Part shown: one piece after another, positions 1 to 9,324 of the stretch
Layout: every line of letters starts with the position of its first letter
Position numbering within the stretch: position 1 is the first letter of the stretch
Source of the DNA: Thalassovita mangrovi
GTDB lineage: Bacteria > Pseudomonadota > Alphaproteobacteria > Rhodobacterales > Rhodobacteraceae
DNA length: 64,000 nt
NCBI RefSeq assembly: GCF_009857745.1
Contig: NZ_WWEN01000003.1
Coordinates: 1 to 64,000, forward strand
Reading direction: 5' to 3'
Notes under the pieces: generated by a model
Told to the model about the DNA's origin: nothing
The model's database searches: none
What the model saw: only the letters and a program-made list of their open reading frames with translations
Program-made: the position numbers and the translations under genes

Positions 1-414
1 GGCCTGTCGGAATGGGTCGAGGACAAGGTCGCGGCCAGCGACCGTCCGGAACTGACCTCTGCGGGCATCGTGGTGTCGGGCGGCCGTGGCGTCGGGTCGG
101 AAGAAGACTTCAAGATCATCGAAGCGCTGGCCGACAAGCTGGGCGCCGCCGTCGGTGCCTCCCGCGCCGCGGTCGATTCGGGCTTTGCGCCGAACGACTG
201 GCAGGTGGGCCAGACCGGCAAGGTCGTGGCGCCGGAACTCTACATCGCCTGCGGCATCTCGGGGGCGATCCAGCACCTGGCGGGGATGAAGGATTCCAAG
301 ATCATCGTCGCGATCAACAAGGACGAAGAGGCGCCGATCTTCCAGGTCGCCGATTACGGCCTGGTCGCCGACCTGTTCGAAGCGGTGCCGGAACTGACCG
401 AAAAACTGGGCTGA
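1..414 (+). CDS. etfA: electron transfer flavoprotein alpha subunit, 3' part
   Basis: This is the C-terminal 137 residues of EtfA; the 5' part lies before the window. EtfA binds FAD and, with EtfB, carries electrons from acyl-CoA and other dehydrogenases to ETF-ubiquinone oxidoreductase. The fragment is the FAD-binding domain: it has the SGGRGVGS segment, the [22 protein letters not shown] stretch in its usual order, and the [12 protein letters not shown] segment followed by [10 protein letters not shown], all diagnostic for the family. The frame is open from base 1 and ends in TGA at 412-414. A strong hairpin terminator follows within 25 bases. etfB is expected just upstream but cannot be seen. 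Confidence 0.97.
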   Translation, partial: GLSEWVEDKVAASDRPELTSAGIVVSGGRGVGSEEDFKIIEALADKLGAAVGASRAAVDSGFAPNDWQVGQTGKVVAPELYIACGISGAIQHLAGMKDSKIIVAINKDEEAPIFQVADYGLVADLFEAVPELTEKLG

Positions 415-436
415 GCCCGGTTCGGACACGAAATGC

Positions 437-467
437 GAAAGGCCCGCCAATCGGCGGGCCTTTCTGC
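437..467 (+). terminator. intrinsic terminator after etfA
   Basis: A GC-rich hairpin (aaaggcccgcc, short loop, ggcgggccttt) begins about 23 bases after the etfA stop and runs into a T-rich tract. Flanking A and T runs make it usable on both strands, so it may also serve the convergent tail-collar gene. Confidence 0.85.
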
Positions 468-506
468 TTTCAATCCCCCGCTGTCCGGGGCTCCTCCGCC
501 TCAGCG

Positions 507-1145
507 TCAATTCCGCGAAGGGAAGACGCCCACGGTCGCAATGCAGAACTTCATCGACAGGGACGGCTGGTAAATCTCGACCGGCTGACTGCCACCGGAA
601 TTACCGATCATCGTGGTCACCTGCGTTGTCACCACCCCGTTTTCCATCGTCTGATCCAAAGCACCGCCGGAATTGTAGATGTCGCCGGCGCTGAATTCGC
701 CGAACTTGTTGCCTTGCGGAGAGACGGCATTCACCGTTGCCGAAGTCGCATGCATTTCCGACGCGGCCGTGCTCGTGGCGGCATGGTTGTGCATCGGCAG
801 TTGCGCTTGGGTCAATATCGTTGTTCCGGTCCCGAACTTCTCGCCCTGAACAAACGCAGGCTGGCCAGGCCCTTGTCCCATGCCGACCGGCACCCGACCG
901 CGCAGATCCGGCAGGGCGAAGGTCGTACGCCCGTCGCCGCCATACATGGTGCCAAGGAGCGAAAACAGCGCCGTGTTCGCCGAAATCGGAAGCAGATCGC
1001 CATTGGCTTCCCTCCAGCCACGCGGGCAGAAATTCTGCCCGACCATGACGATATCGCCGATATAAGGTTCGGGCCCCGCCTGTGCGGGGGCAGCAATCAA
1101 ACCGGACAAACAGGCCAAGACACAGGGAAGTAACGGAAAACGCAT
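507..1145 (-). CDS. secreted phage tail collar domain protein
   Basis: This 212-residue protein has a signal peptide of about 23 residues (MRFPLLPC..., cleavage near AQAG) followed by a phage tail-collar domain of the microcystin-dependent-protein (Mdp) type. The hallmarks are the N-terminal [21 protein letters not shown] stretch (residues about 29-49), the segment [29 protein letters not shown] (about 61-89), and a conserved C-terminal end. Proteins of this kind occur in tail fibres but also as stand-alone secreted bacterial proteins of unknown role. No phage genes surround it, so it is not part of a prophage here. ATG at 1145 has a good upstream AGGAGAG. The function is unknown; an extracellular or surface trimer is a guess from the fold. 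Confidence 0.85.
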   Translation of the reverse strand: MRFPLLPCVLACLSGLIAAPAQAGPEPYIGDIVMVGQNFCPRGWREANGDLLPISANTALFSLLGTMYGGDGRTTFALPDLRGRVPVGMGQGPGQPAFVQGEKFGTGTTILTQAQLPMHNHAATSTAASEMHATSATVNAVSPQGNKFGEFSAGDIYNSGGALDQTMENGVVTTQVTTMIGNSGGSQPVEIYQPSLSMKFCIATVGVFPSRN

Positions 1146-1311
1146 AATAACTCTCCTATAGGTTAATCAATTTTAACGCAGACCATACTGCAAACAAATC
1201 AACCCTAGGGCGACCCAGCTTTCCGGCCAAGAAAATTCCAAAAGACGGTTAAAAGCGGCCTTTCGACACCGCGGCTTCTAAAACTGACGGATGCGCCGCT
1301 TGCCTTGTCTG

Positions 1312-2142
1312 TCACCGGGCCAGGCTGGACAGGGCCACTCCGGCCAGCACAACCGTCGTTGCCATCAGGAACGCCAAGGACGGTACCTCGCCCAGGAACA
1401 ACACCCCGCCCGCGATCGCGATCACCGGAACCGTCAGCTGCGCGACCGCCGCCCGCGTCGCCCCCAGCATCGGCAGGATCGCATACCACAGCGCATAGCC
1501 CAGCCCCGAGGTCACCGCCCCGGACAGGACCGCCAAAAGCAGGCCCGCCATATTGGCCCCGCCCATCCCCTTCGCAAGCAGCAGGATCAAAGCAATCGGC
1601 ACCGCCAGCACGAAATTCGCCGCTGTCGCCTGCAACGCGTCCCCGGCCCCGCGACCGTTCAGCGAATAGATTCCCCAGCCGATCCCAGCCAACACCATCA
1701 TCCCCGCCTGGATGAACGGCAGGGTGACACCGCCACCCGGCCACAGCAGCCAGACGAGCCCGGCAAAGGCCACCAATGCCCCGGCCCAGCGTATCGCTGG
1801 CACTCTCTCGCCCAGCCACAGCGCGCCCGCGAACATCGTGACCTGCACCATGCCGAACAGGACCAGCGCGCCGATCCCGGCATCCAGCGCGGTATAAGCC
1901 ATGGAGAAGCCGAAGACATAAAGGCTCAGCGACAGCACCCCGATTAGCCGCCCGCGACCGCCAAGCGGCACACCGCCGCGTAGGATGAAGGACAGCAGCG
2001 CCAGCATCGCCGCTCCGGCCATCAGGCGGACGGTACCGAACAGCACCGGGTCCAGCCCCGCCTGCGCCAGCCCCATCCGGTTCAGCACCGAATTCGCCGC
2101 AAAGGCGATCATGGTCAGCACGGTGAGGCCGAACAGCCGCAT
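1312..2142 (-). CDS. EamA/DMT-family transporter
   Basis: A 276-residue, very hydrophobic protein of the drug/metabolite transporter superfamily. It shows two EamA repeats of about five membrane helices each; the first starts at MRLFGLTVLTMIAFAANSVLNR, the second near WGIYSLNGRGAGDA. The loop GERVPAIRWAGALVAFAGL after helix 4 and its counterpart GEVPSLAFLMATTVVLAGV near the C terminus are typical repeat ends. The start at 2142 overlaps the tag stop as TGATG, indicating translational coupling; an upstream extension of the frame runs into tag and is not used. The substrate cannot be deduced; amino acids or other small metabolites are typical for the family. Confidence 0.9.
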   Translation of the reverse strand: MRLFGLTVLTMIAFAANSVLNRMGLAQAGLDPVLFGTVRLMAGAAMLALLSFILRGGVPLGGRGRLIGVLSLSLYVFGFSMAYTALDAGIGALVLFGMVQVTMFAGALWLGERVPAIRWAGALVAFAGLVWLLWPGGGVTLPFIQAGMMVLAGIGWGIYSLNGRGAGDALQATAANFVLAVPIALILLLAKGMGGANMAGLLLAVLSGAVTSGLGYALWYAILPMLGATRAAVAQLTVPVIAIAGGVLFLGEVPSLAFLMATTVVLAGVALSSLAR

Positions 2143-2750
2143 CAGACCGGCTTGTCGAAGGCGGCGCGGGCGGCGGCGGCCTTGGCCCGCATCGCGCAAC
2201 CCTCAGCGTGATCGTTGATCAGCCCCATCGCCTGCATGAAGGCATAGACCGTGGTCGGGCCGACGAATTTCCAGCCGCGTTTCTTCAGCGCTTTCGACAG
2301 CGCGACGGAGGCGGGCGAGGTCGATTGCGTCTGCGGTTCGCCTAAACCCGCCGGATCTGGTTCATAGCCCCAGACGAACGCGGCGATCGACCCGGCCTCG
2401 GCGACCAGGTCCTGCGCGCGGCGGGCGTTGTTGATCACCGCCTCGATCTTGCCGCGGTGGCGCACGATACCCGCGTCCTGGAGCAGGCGGTCCACGTCGG
2501 TTTCGTCATAGGCGGCCACCTTGTCGAAATCGAACCCGTCGAAGGCGCGGCGGAAGTTTTCCCGCTTGGCCAGAATGGTGCGCCAGCTCAGCCCCGACTG
2601 GAAACTTTCCAGGCACAGCTTTTCGAACAGGCGGATGTCGTCGCCCACCGGATAGCCCCATTCGTTGTCGTGATAGGGCAGGAATTCCGCCACGTCGCCG
2701 CACCATTTGCAGCGTGGCTTGCCATCCGGGCCGGTGATCAGATTGTCCAT
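2142..2750 (-). CDS. tag: DNA-3-methyladenine glycosylase I
   Basis: A 202-residue HhH-family base excision enzyme that removes 3-methyladenine from DNA. The N terminus has the zinc-binding CKWCG motif (residues about 14-18) and the conserved YHDNEWGYPV segment; SFQSGLSWRTILAKRENFRRAF is the central helical signature, and the C terminus contains WKFVGPTTVYAFMQAMGLINDHAEGC, with the conserved His and Cys that complete the zinc site. The length is close to that of E. coli Tag. The start is ATG with GGGAGGG upstream. It is the first gene of a two-gene unit with the EamA transporter downstream; no functional link between them is apparent. Confidence 0.97.
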   Translation of the reverse strand: MDNLITGPDGKPRCKWCGDVAEFLPYHDNEWGYPVGDDIRLFEKLCLESFQSGLSWRTILAKRENFRRAFDGFDFDKVAAYDETDVDRLLQDAGIVRHRGKIEAVINNARRAQDLVAEAGSIAAFVWGYEPDPAGLGEPQTQSTSPASVALSKALKKRGWKFVGPTTVYAFMQAMGLINDHAEGCAMRAKAAAARAAFDKPV

Positions 2751-2812
2751 GACGTGCCCTCCCCTGCACCCCTGTAGGACCGACCCTACCGGGCGTCCGG
2801 GCCCCGCTCAAC

Positions 2813-3301
2813 TTACAAACCGTCGAAGGCCGCCGGATAGACCAGTTCAAGCGCCGGGGCGTCGGTGCCGGGGCCCGCGATCAGCGTGTGTTCGACCGGA
2901 TAGGGGCTTTGCAGATTGGCGGCGCGGGCCTGGCTGAACCCGGCCTTTTCGTAAAACCCCACCTCGCCCAGCACCACGACATAGGTGCCGCTCAGCCGCG
3001 CCCATTCGCTCAGCAGCCCCATCATCCGCTTACCCTGTCCTTGCCCCTGCCAATCGGGATCGACGGCGACCGGCGCCAGGCAAAGCCAGTTCTTCGGCGA
3101 CCGCATCCAGGACAGCGCGTAATAGCCGATGAGGTCATCGCCGGCGGGCACCACGGTTTCGCCCGCCATCGCCTTGGATTTGCGCAGCTTGCGCACCAGC
3201 CTGACCTCGTCCTGCCCGCCGAAGGCGCGCTGCAGCAACCGGTCGACCTTGGCCTCTTCGCCCTTGCGCAGCTCGCGCTGAAAATCGCCCTGTATCGGCA
3301 T
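2813..3301 (-). CDS. GNAT-family N-acetyltransferase
   Basis: A 162-residue protein with a GNAT fold. Residues about 70-97 (CLAPVAVDPDWQGQGQGKRMMG) hold the acetyl-CoA pyrophosphate-binding motif A, with the Q/R-x-x-G-x-G/A pattern as QGQGQG; the motif-B region GEVGFYEKAGFSQA follows at about 116-129. It resembles the YhbS-like GNAT subgroup, whose substrates are mostly unknown. ATG at 3301 is preceded by an excellent GGAGG. It lies downstream of the groESL terminator in the same direction, so it probably has its own promoter or depends on read-through. Confidence 0.88.
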   Translation of the reverse strand: MPIQGDFQRELRKGEEAKVDRLLQRAFGGQDEVRLVRKLRKSKAMAGETVVPAGDDLIGYYALSWMRSPKNWLCLAPVAVDPDWQGQGQGKRMMGLLSEWARLSGTYVVVLGEVGFYEKAGFSQARAANLQSPYPVEHTLIAGPGTDAPALELVYPAAFDGL

Positions 3302-3315
3302 CCCTGTCCTCCTGA

Positions 3316-3346
3316 AACGAAAAGGGGCAGCCCGAAGGCTGCCCCA
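3316..3346 (-). terminator. groESL terminator
   Basis: A hairpin with arms ggggcagcc and ggctgcccc around a CGAA tetraloop lies about 27 bases past the groEL stop. On the minus strand it is followed by a T-rich stretch, as expected of an intrinsic terminator. Confidence 0.85.
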
Positions 3347-3372
3347 ATGTCTTCCGATATGGAAGGCAGATC

Positions 3373-5028
<1,656 letters not shown>

Positions 5029-5048
5029 TTAAATCTGTTGCGCGACGA

Positions 5049-5336
5049 TCAGGACAGGATGCCCATGATGTCGGATTCTTTCATGATCAGCAGCTCTTCA
5101 CCGTCGATGGTGATCTCGGTGCCGGACCATTTGCCGAACAGGATCTTGTCGCCTTCCTTGACGTCCATTGCGATGCGATCGCCGTCGTCGTCCTTGGCGC
5201 CTGCGCCGACTGCGACAACCAGGCCTTCCGCCGGCTTTTCCTTGGCGCTGTCGGGGATGATCAGCCCACCTGCGGTTTTCTCGTCGCCTTCAACGCGGCG
5301 AACCAGCACGCGGTCATGAAGCGGAGTAAATGCCAT
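5049..5336 (-). CDS. groES: co-chaperonin GroES
   Basis: A 95-residue GroES, the seven-fold lid of the GroEL chamber. It begins [14 protein letters not shown], contains the mobile-loop region [17 protein letters not shown] (residues about 17-33), and ends in [15 protein letters not shown]. The frame is open further upstream, but the start at 5336 is chosen because it matches the family length and has AAGGAG at the correct distance, whereas the extension would run over the leader. It is the first gene of the groESL operon, transcribed from a promoter overlapped by CIRCE. Confidence 0.98.
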   Translation of the reverse strand: MAFTPLHDRVLVRRVEGDEKTAGGLIIPDSAKEKPAEGLVVAVGAGAKDDDGDRIAMDVKEGDKILFGKWSGTEITIDGEELLIMKESDIMGILS

Positions 5337-5395
5337 CTCTGAGTCTCCTTGGCTCAGTGTTTCTCCCGGGCTCCCTTCGTCATGAAGCAGAGCCG

Positions 5396-5422
5396 TTAGC
5401 ACTCACCCTTGTCGAGTGCTAA
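5396..5422 (-). promoter_or_regulatory. CIRCE operator of groESL
   Basis: A perfect consensus CIRCE element, TTAGCACTC, nine-base spacer, GAGTGCTAA. The inverted repeat extends four more bases outward on each side (5392-5426). It lies immediately downstream of the predicted -10, where HrcA repressor would block initiation and be released on heat shock. hrcA itself is not in the window. Confidence 0.97.
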
Positions 5423-5429
5423 CGGCGCA

Positions 5430-5458
5430 TAGTTAGGAAGATGGCGGGGGTGAGTCAA
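5430..5458 (-). promoter_or_regulatory. predicted groESL promoter
   Basis: On the minus strand a TTGACT -35 (5453-5458) is separated by 17 bases from TAACTA (5430-5435), placing transcription start inside the CIRCE element. The -35 is near consensus; the -10 is weak, so the exact -10 is uncertain. Confidence 0.6.
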
Positions 5459-5522
5459 CAGCCGCGATGTGAAAATTGGACGAAGCTCAAACGCCAGTGG
5501 GAACAGGGGTGGAACGCCGGTG

Positions 5523-6194
5523 TTACCCCGCCGGGGACAGCGCCGCCCGGCCCGCACCGGACAGCGCGTAGATGCCCGTTTCCACCCGTTCGAACCAGCC
5601 GTAGTGATTGTCCGCCATCACCCTTGTCGCCCGCTTCACCCCGGTTTCCCGCGCCACCACGGAGCCCTTCGACGCACCGTTTTCGGCCAGGAAGGCGGCG
5701 CAGCGCAGCGCCTCCTGCCGATAAGACGTCACCAGCCCGCTGCGCACCGCACCGCCCTTGTTGGGATCGCCTTCGCGGCGTTCGAATTCATTCATCAGCG
5801 ACGCCTGCCGCTTCTTCACCTTGCGCGGCTGGAACGGCGCGGGGTCGTGATGCACCTGCACCTCGCCCGCCTCCAGGTGGACCGAGATCACCCCCAGCCC
5901 CAGCCGCTTGCACAGTCCCAGATTGCCCTTGAACGCCCGCCACCCGGCCCGCCCCTTCCAGCGCGGTACCGCGACATAGACCTGATCGGTGATCTTCTGC
6001 CGCTCCACCGCCTGCTGCAGCAGGGTCAGCGAAAACCCGGTTTTCAGTTCGATCACCACGGGCGCTTCGCCGTCCCGCACCGCCATCACGTCGGCCGCGC
6101 CGATTTCCGCCTTCACCTCGAAGCCGAGGGTCTCGAAGAACGCCTTCACCGGGCCGTAGAGATCGGTTTCGACGGGTTTTGTTTTCTCGCTCAA
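5523..6194 (-). CDS. DUF2161 PD-(D/E)XK-type protein
   Basis: A 223-residue member of DUF2161, a family in the PD-(D/E)XK nuclease-like superfamily that is common in Rhodobacterales and of unknown substrate. The likely active-site set is visible: E30, D35 (AEIGAAD) and E49-L-K51 (VVIELKTG). The rest contains a basic segment (FQPRKVKKRQ) and a winged-helix-like C terminus that includes YRQEALRCAAFLAENGASKG. TTG at 6194 is chosen as start because GGAG lies seven bases upstream and the protein then begins MSEKTKPVETDLY, as is usual for the family; a TTG at 6224 is the longer alternative. A nuclease role is inference. Confidence 0.82.
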   Translation of the reverse strand: MSEKTKPVETDLYGPVKAFFETLGFEVKAEIGAADVMAVRDGEAPVVIELKTGFSLTLLQQAVERQKITDQVYVAVPRWKGRAGWRAFKGNLGLCKRLGLGVISVHLEAGEVQVHHDPAPFQPRKVKKRQASLMNEFERREGDPNKGGAVRSGLVTSYRQEALRCAAFLAENGASKGSVVARETGVKRATRVMADNHYGWFERVETGIYALSGAGRAALSPAG

Positions 6195-6313
6195 CGACAG
6201 GCTCCAACGGATCACGACACGCAAAGCAACCAGATGGCGAATTCTTTCCGCCAGACACTCTTGCCGAGATTGCGCTTTCTGCTAACCTCCCGCGAAATTA
6301 GAGGAGAATTCAA

Positions 6314-7324
6314 GTGCTGCGCCTTTGGCTTATTCTTTCTTTTGTCCTGTTTGCCCATCCGGCTTTCGCCGTTTGCGACGGCGAATCCGGTTTCTGGTCC
6401 TTGCCCGAACCAAAACAGCAGCAATTGCGGGACCGGGCCAATCAGAAGCCCTTCCCCGAAGGCATTCTCTGGCAGATCGAAAAGAATGGCGTGACGTCTC
6501 ACATCGTTGGCACGATGCATCTTTACGATCCGCGTCACGACGATACGATTGCCCGCGTGAACCCGCTCCTGGACCAGGCCGAACAGGTCTTCTTGGAGAT
6601 GAGCAGCGATAAGGAAGCAGTCTTCCAAGAAGACCTGACCAGCAATCCCGATCTTTTTCTCCTAAACGAAGGCCCCAGCCTTATCGATCTGTTGGGCGAA
6701 GACAGCTGGAACCGGCTGCTTCCGCAGCTCAAGTCACACGGCATCCCGGGCTTCATGGCGGCCAAATTTCAACCATGGTTCCTCGGCATAACCCTGGCAA
6801 TCCCGACCTGCGCGACCCGCGATCTGAGCCAAAAGAAAAAGGGACTGGACCGCATGGTAGAAACGGCATCAGAGCAACGGGATCTCATCATCCGTTCGCT
6901 TGATGACGTGCAGGGCATGATTGCGCTCCTTACTCAGGATCCGCTGGAAAAGCAGGTGGAAGAGATGAAATGGAGCCTGCAATTCGAGCTGTCGGATGTG
7001 ATGTCGGGTGGCAGCGACCTCGCGGATCACTATTTTCGCGAACAAACCCAGCTCGGCTGGGACTACCTGACCTACAGGGCCGTCAGCCACTACGGCGAAA
7101 AACCCGAGGACCGGGACAGGATTCTGTCGCTTCTTGACGAATTCCTGGTCACTCTGGTCGACAAGCGCAACGCGTCCTGGGTCGAAACCCTGGCACAGGA
7201 ACTGGCCCGCACGCCGTCCTTCGTCGCCGTGGGCGCGCTGCACCTGCCGGGGGAAAACGGCGTGCTGGCACTGCTGGAACGGCAGGGGTTCACCATCACC
7301 CGGCTGCCGCTGACCGAGGGCTAA
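6314..7324 (+). CDS. TraB/GumN family protein
   Basis: A 336-residue protein with a signal peptide (MLRLWLILSFVLFAHPAFA, residues 1-19) and the TraB/GumN domain. The family's two conserved GxxH motifs are present: GTMH near residue 67 and GALH near 307, followed by GENGVLALLERQGF. These motifs resemble metal-dependent protease sites (Tiki-like), though activity of bacterial members is mostly untested. The start is GTG at 6314 with GAGGAG directly upstream. Its base composition is less GC-rich than the neighbours. It is transcribed alone; the pyrophosphatase gene follows after 125 bases. Confidence 0.88.
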   Translation: MLRLWLILSFVLFAHPAFAVCDGESGFWSLPEPKQQQLRDRANQKPFPEGILWQIEKNGVTSHIVGTMHLYDPRHDDTIARVNPLLDQAEQVFLEMSSDKEAVFQEDLTSNPDLFLLNEGPSLIDLLGEDSWNRLLPQLKSHGIPGFMAAKFQPWFLGITLAIPTCATRDLSQKKKGLDRMVETASEQRDLIIRSLDDVQGMIALLTQDPLEKQVEEMKWSLQFELSDVMSGGSDLADHYFREQTQLGWDYLTYRAVSHYGEKPEDRDRILSLLDEFLVTLVDKRNASWVETLAQELARTPSFVAVGALHLPGENGVLALLERQGFTITRLPLTEG

Positions 7325-7449
7325 AACCGATCCCGGTGCCGCACTGCGGCATCAAGGTCACACCGCAGCGCAGATAGGTGACAATCCGCCCCGGCCCTTC
7401 TATAAGGCGCGCAAAATCGACTTTCCGCGCATATGAAGGATTCTCTGAC

Positions 7450-8370
7450 ATGACCATCCAGGTTTTCGGCCACAAATCCCCCGATACCGATTCCACCGGG
7501 TCGCCCATCGTCTGGGCCTGGTACCTGAACGAAGTCAAAGGCGTTGCCGCCGCCCCGAAACTGCTGGGCGAACCCAACACCGAAGCCGCCTTCGTGCTGA
7601 AGCGCTGGAACCTGGACAAGCCGGAAATCATTTCCGACGTCGAAGCCGGCGCGCCGGTCGTCATCGTCGATACCAACAACCCCGCCGAACTGCCGGCGTC
7701 GATCAACGACGCCGACATTCAGGCGATCATCGACCACCACAAGCTGGTCGGCGGGCTGGAAACCAAGGGCCCGATCGACATCACCATCCGCCCGCTGGCC
7801 TGCACCGCGACCATCATGGTCGACCTGATGGGCGACGACGCCGCCAAGATGCCCGACGCGATCAAGGGCGCGGCGCTGAGCTGCATCCTGTCCGACACGC
7901 TGGAATTCCGGTCGCCCACCACCACCGATCACGACCGTGAAGTGGTCGAAAAGCTGGCCGCCGACCTGGGCATCGACATCAAAGCCTATGCCGCCGAGAT
8001 GTTCGAAGCCAAATCGGACGTGTCGGCGTTTGCCGATGCCGAACTGCTGCGGATGGATTCGAAGGAATACACCATCGACGGCACCGAATTCCGCGTTTCG
8101 GTTCTGGAAACCACCGCGCCGAAGATGATCCTCGACCGCAAGGACAGCCTGATGGCTTCGATGGTGGACGTCGCCAAGGAAGATGGCGCCGATCAGGTGC
8201 TGCTGTTCGTCATCGACATCCTGAATGAAGAAGCCACCCTGCTGGTGCCGAACGACCTGGTGAAAACCGTGGCCGAGAAAAGCTTCGGCGCCACCGTTGA
8301 CGGCGACACCGTCGTCCTGCCCGGCATCATGAGCCGCAAGAAGCAGATCATTCCGAACCTCAAGGTCTGA
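7450..8370 (+). CDS. ppaC: manganese-dependent inorganic pyrophosphatase
   Basis: A 306-residue family II inorganic pyrophosphatase (DHH superfamily) that hydrolyses pyrophosphate to phosphate, pulling biosynthetic reactions forward. Metal ligands are visible in GHKSPDTDS (H8, D12, D14), VDTNN (D74), and DHH (95-97), with a later Asp in SDTLEF. The C-terminal DHHA2 domain ends in the SRKKQIIPNL motif, whose Arg and Lys bind substrate. The start is ATG at 7450; the frame is open for 24 more codons upstream without homology. A strong terminator follows. Confidence 0.97.
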   Translation: MTIQVFGHKSPDTDSTGSPIVWAWYLNEVKGVAAAPKLLGEPNTEAAFVLKRWNLDKPEIISDVEAGAPVVIVDTNNPAELPASINDADIQAIIDHHKLVGGLETKGPIDITIRPLACTATIMVDLMGDDAAKMPDAIKGAALSCILSDTLEFRSPTTTDHDREVVEKLAADLGIDIKAYAAEMFEAKSDVSAFADAELLRMDSKEYTIDGTEFRVSVLETTAPKMILDRKDSLMASMVDVAKEDGADQVLLFVIDILNEEATLLVPNDLVKTVAEKSFGATVDGDTVVLPGIMSRKKQIIPNLKV

Positions 8371-8405
8371 TCACCGTCTGGTCACGGCCCCGAGCTTCAA
8401 ACGAC

Positions 8406-8440
8406 AACACCCGCGGACATCTCCGCGGGTGTTTTTCTTT
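8406..8440 (+). terminator. intrinsic terminator after ppaC
   Basis: An eleven-base-pair hairpin (aacacccgcgg, six-base loop, ccgcgggtgtt) is followed by a T tract (gtttttcttt). It lies 36 bases beyond the ppaC stop. Confidence 0.95.
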
Positions 8441-8455
8441 GGCAGGCAGGGGGGA

Positions 8456-8779
8456 TTAGTCGCGACCGCCATTCCCGTTGCCGCTGCCCGCACCATCACC
8501 CGCACCACCAGCGGAAGCCGTTTCCTCACCGCCCTTGTAGCCGCTGCCATCCTCCGGTGCGTCCCCGCCCAGGCCGCCACCGGCTTGGCTGCTCACGTCC
8601 TGCACCATGTTGCCCAGCTGTTCGTCCTCGCCGGGGGTGTCGATGCTCTGTTCCTGATTCACATCATGATATTGCGCATTCACGACATCATCCTCGTCGG
8701 CCCAGGGGTTCGCGTGCGAAGCCATCACCGGCGCCGCCGTACCCAATGCGATCACGATAGCCAGAGTCGTCTTTTTCAT
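8456..8779 (-). CDS. small secreted Gly-rich acidic protein
   Basis: A 107-residue protein with a clear signal peptide (MKKTTLAIVIALGTAAPVMA, residues 1-20). The mature part is acidic and Gln/Asp-rich at first (NPWADEDDVV), then strongly Gly-rich, ending GAGSGNGNGGRD, so it is probably disordered. No family is recognised. The start has AAAGG upstream and the preceding 100 bases are AT-rich and promoter-like. The signal peptide and low-complexity mature region suggest a periplasmic or secreted protein of unknown role; it ends close to the ppaC terminator on the opposite strand. Confidence 0.65.
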   Translation of the reverse strand: MKKTTLAIVIALGTAAPVMASHANPWADEDDVVNAQYHDVNQEQSIDTPGEDEQLGNMVQDVSSQAGGGLGGDAPEDGSGYKGGEETASAGGAGDGAGSGNGNGGRD

Positions 8780-9029
8780 ATCGACTTACCTTTCACATAC
8801 ATTCGTTGTCTGCTGCGTCTTCACGCTGGAAAGGCATATATAAGATTTAACTTTTATTTTGATCATATATTTCAGAAAGATGCCGCCCGTAGGCGAAAAA
8901 CGGCGGCTTTCGGCCTTCAGCCTGGGCGGGTTACCGCCACGGGCAGGCGGCAGAGTGTCGCGCCAAGACAGTTTCACACGGCACCGCACGGCGCGGGATA
9001 CCGCTTCGCCACCCCTGACCGCCCGGCCC

Positions 9030-9227
9030 TCAGCCGCGCCGGGAAATATCGCAGGCCGGATGGGTCAGATGCACGCCGTTGGCCAGGCAATCGGCGCAGA
9101 AATAGCCGCAGCCGGCCTTGGCCCAGACCTCTTCGGGTTCCGCCGTCAGCGCCTTGCCGCAGCCATCGCAATGCAGGTCCTTGTACAGCTCGGCCAGCTT
9201 GACCGAGGAAATCTCGAATATCTCCAT
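9030..9227 (-). CDS. tiny zinc-ribbon-like protein
   Basis: A 65-residue protein with four cysteines in two CxxC knuckles, CDGCGKALT (residues about 20-28) and CGYFCADC (about 40-47), plus a further Cys and His near the C terminus (HLTHPACD). This is the pattern of a treble-clef or rubredoxin-like zinc-binding fold. GAGGG precedes the ATG at 9227. No named family is recognised. The residue pattern is more regular than that of the overlapping frames on either strand, so it is called as real. It is divergent from the HAD hydrolase gene, with 97 bases between the starts. Confidence 0.6.
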   Translation of the reverse strand: MEIFEISSVKLAELYKDLHCDGCGKALTAEPEEVWAKAGCGYFCADCLANGVHLTHPACDISRRG

Positions 9228-9324
9228 CCGACCCTCGCAAAAATCCTAGTTTACGGGTGGCGCCGGTCCGGCACCCCTGTCATATCTTCGCCCCGTATGG
9301 TGACCCCAGAACAGGCACGTTTGC

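Noticed and set aside
8780-9029. Possible riboswitch in the gap between the two small minus-strand genes
   Set aside because: GC-rich repeats can fold, but no known aptamer signature (cobalamin, SAM, glycine, ZTP) could be recognised.
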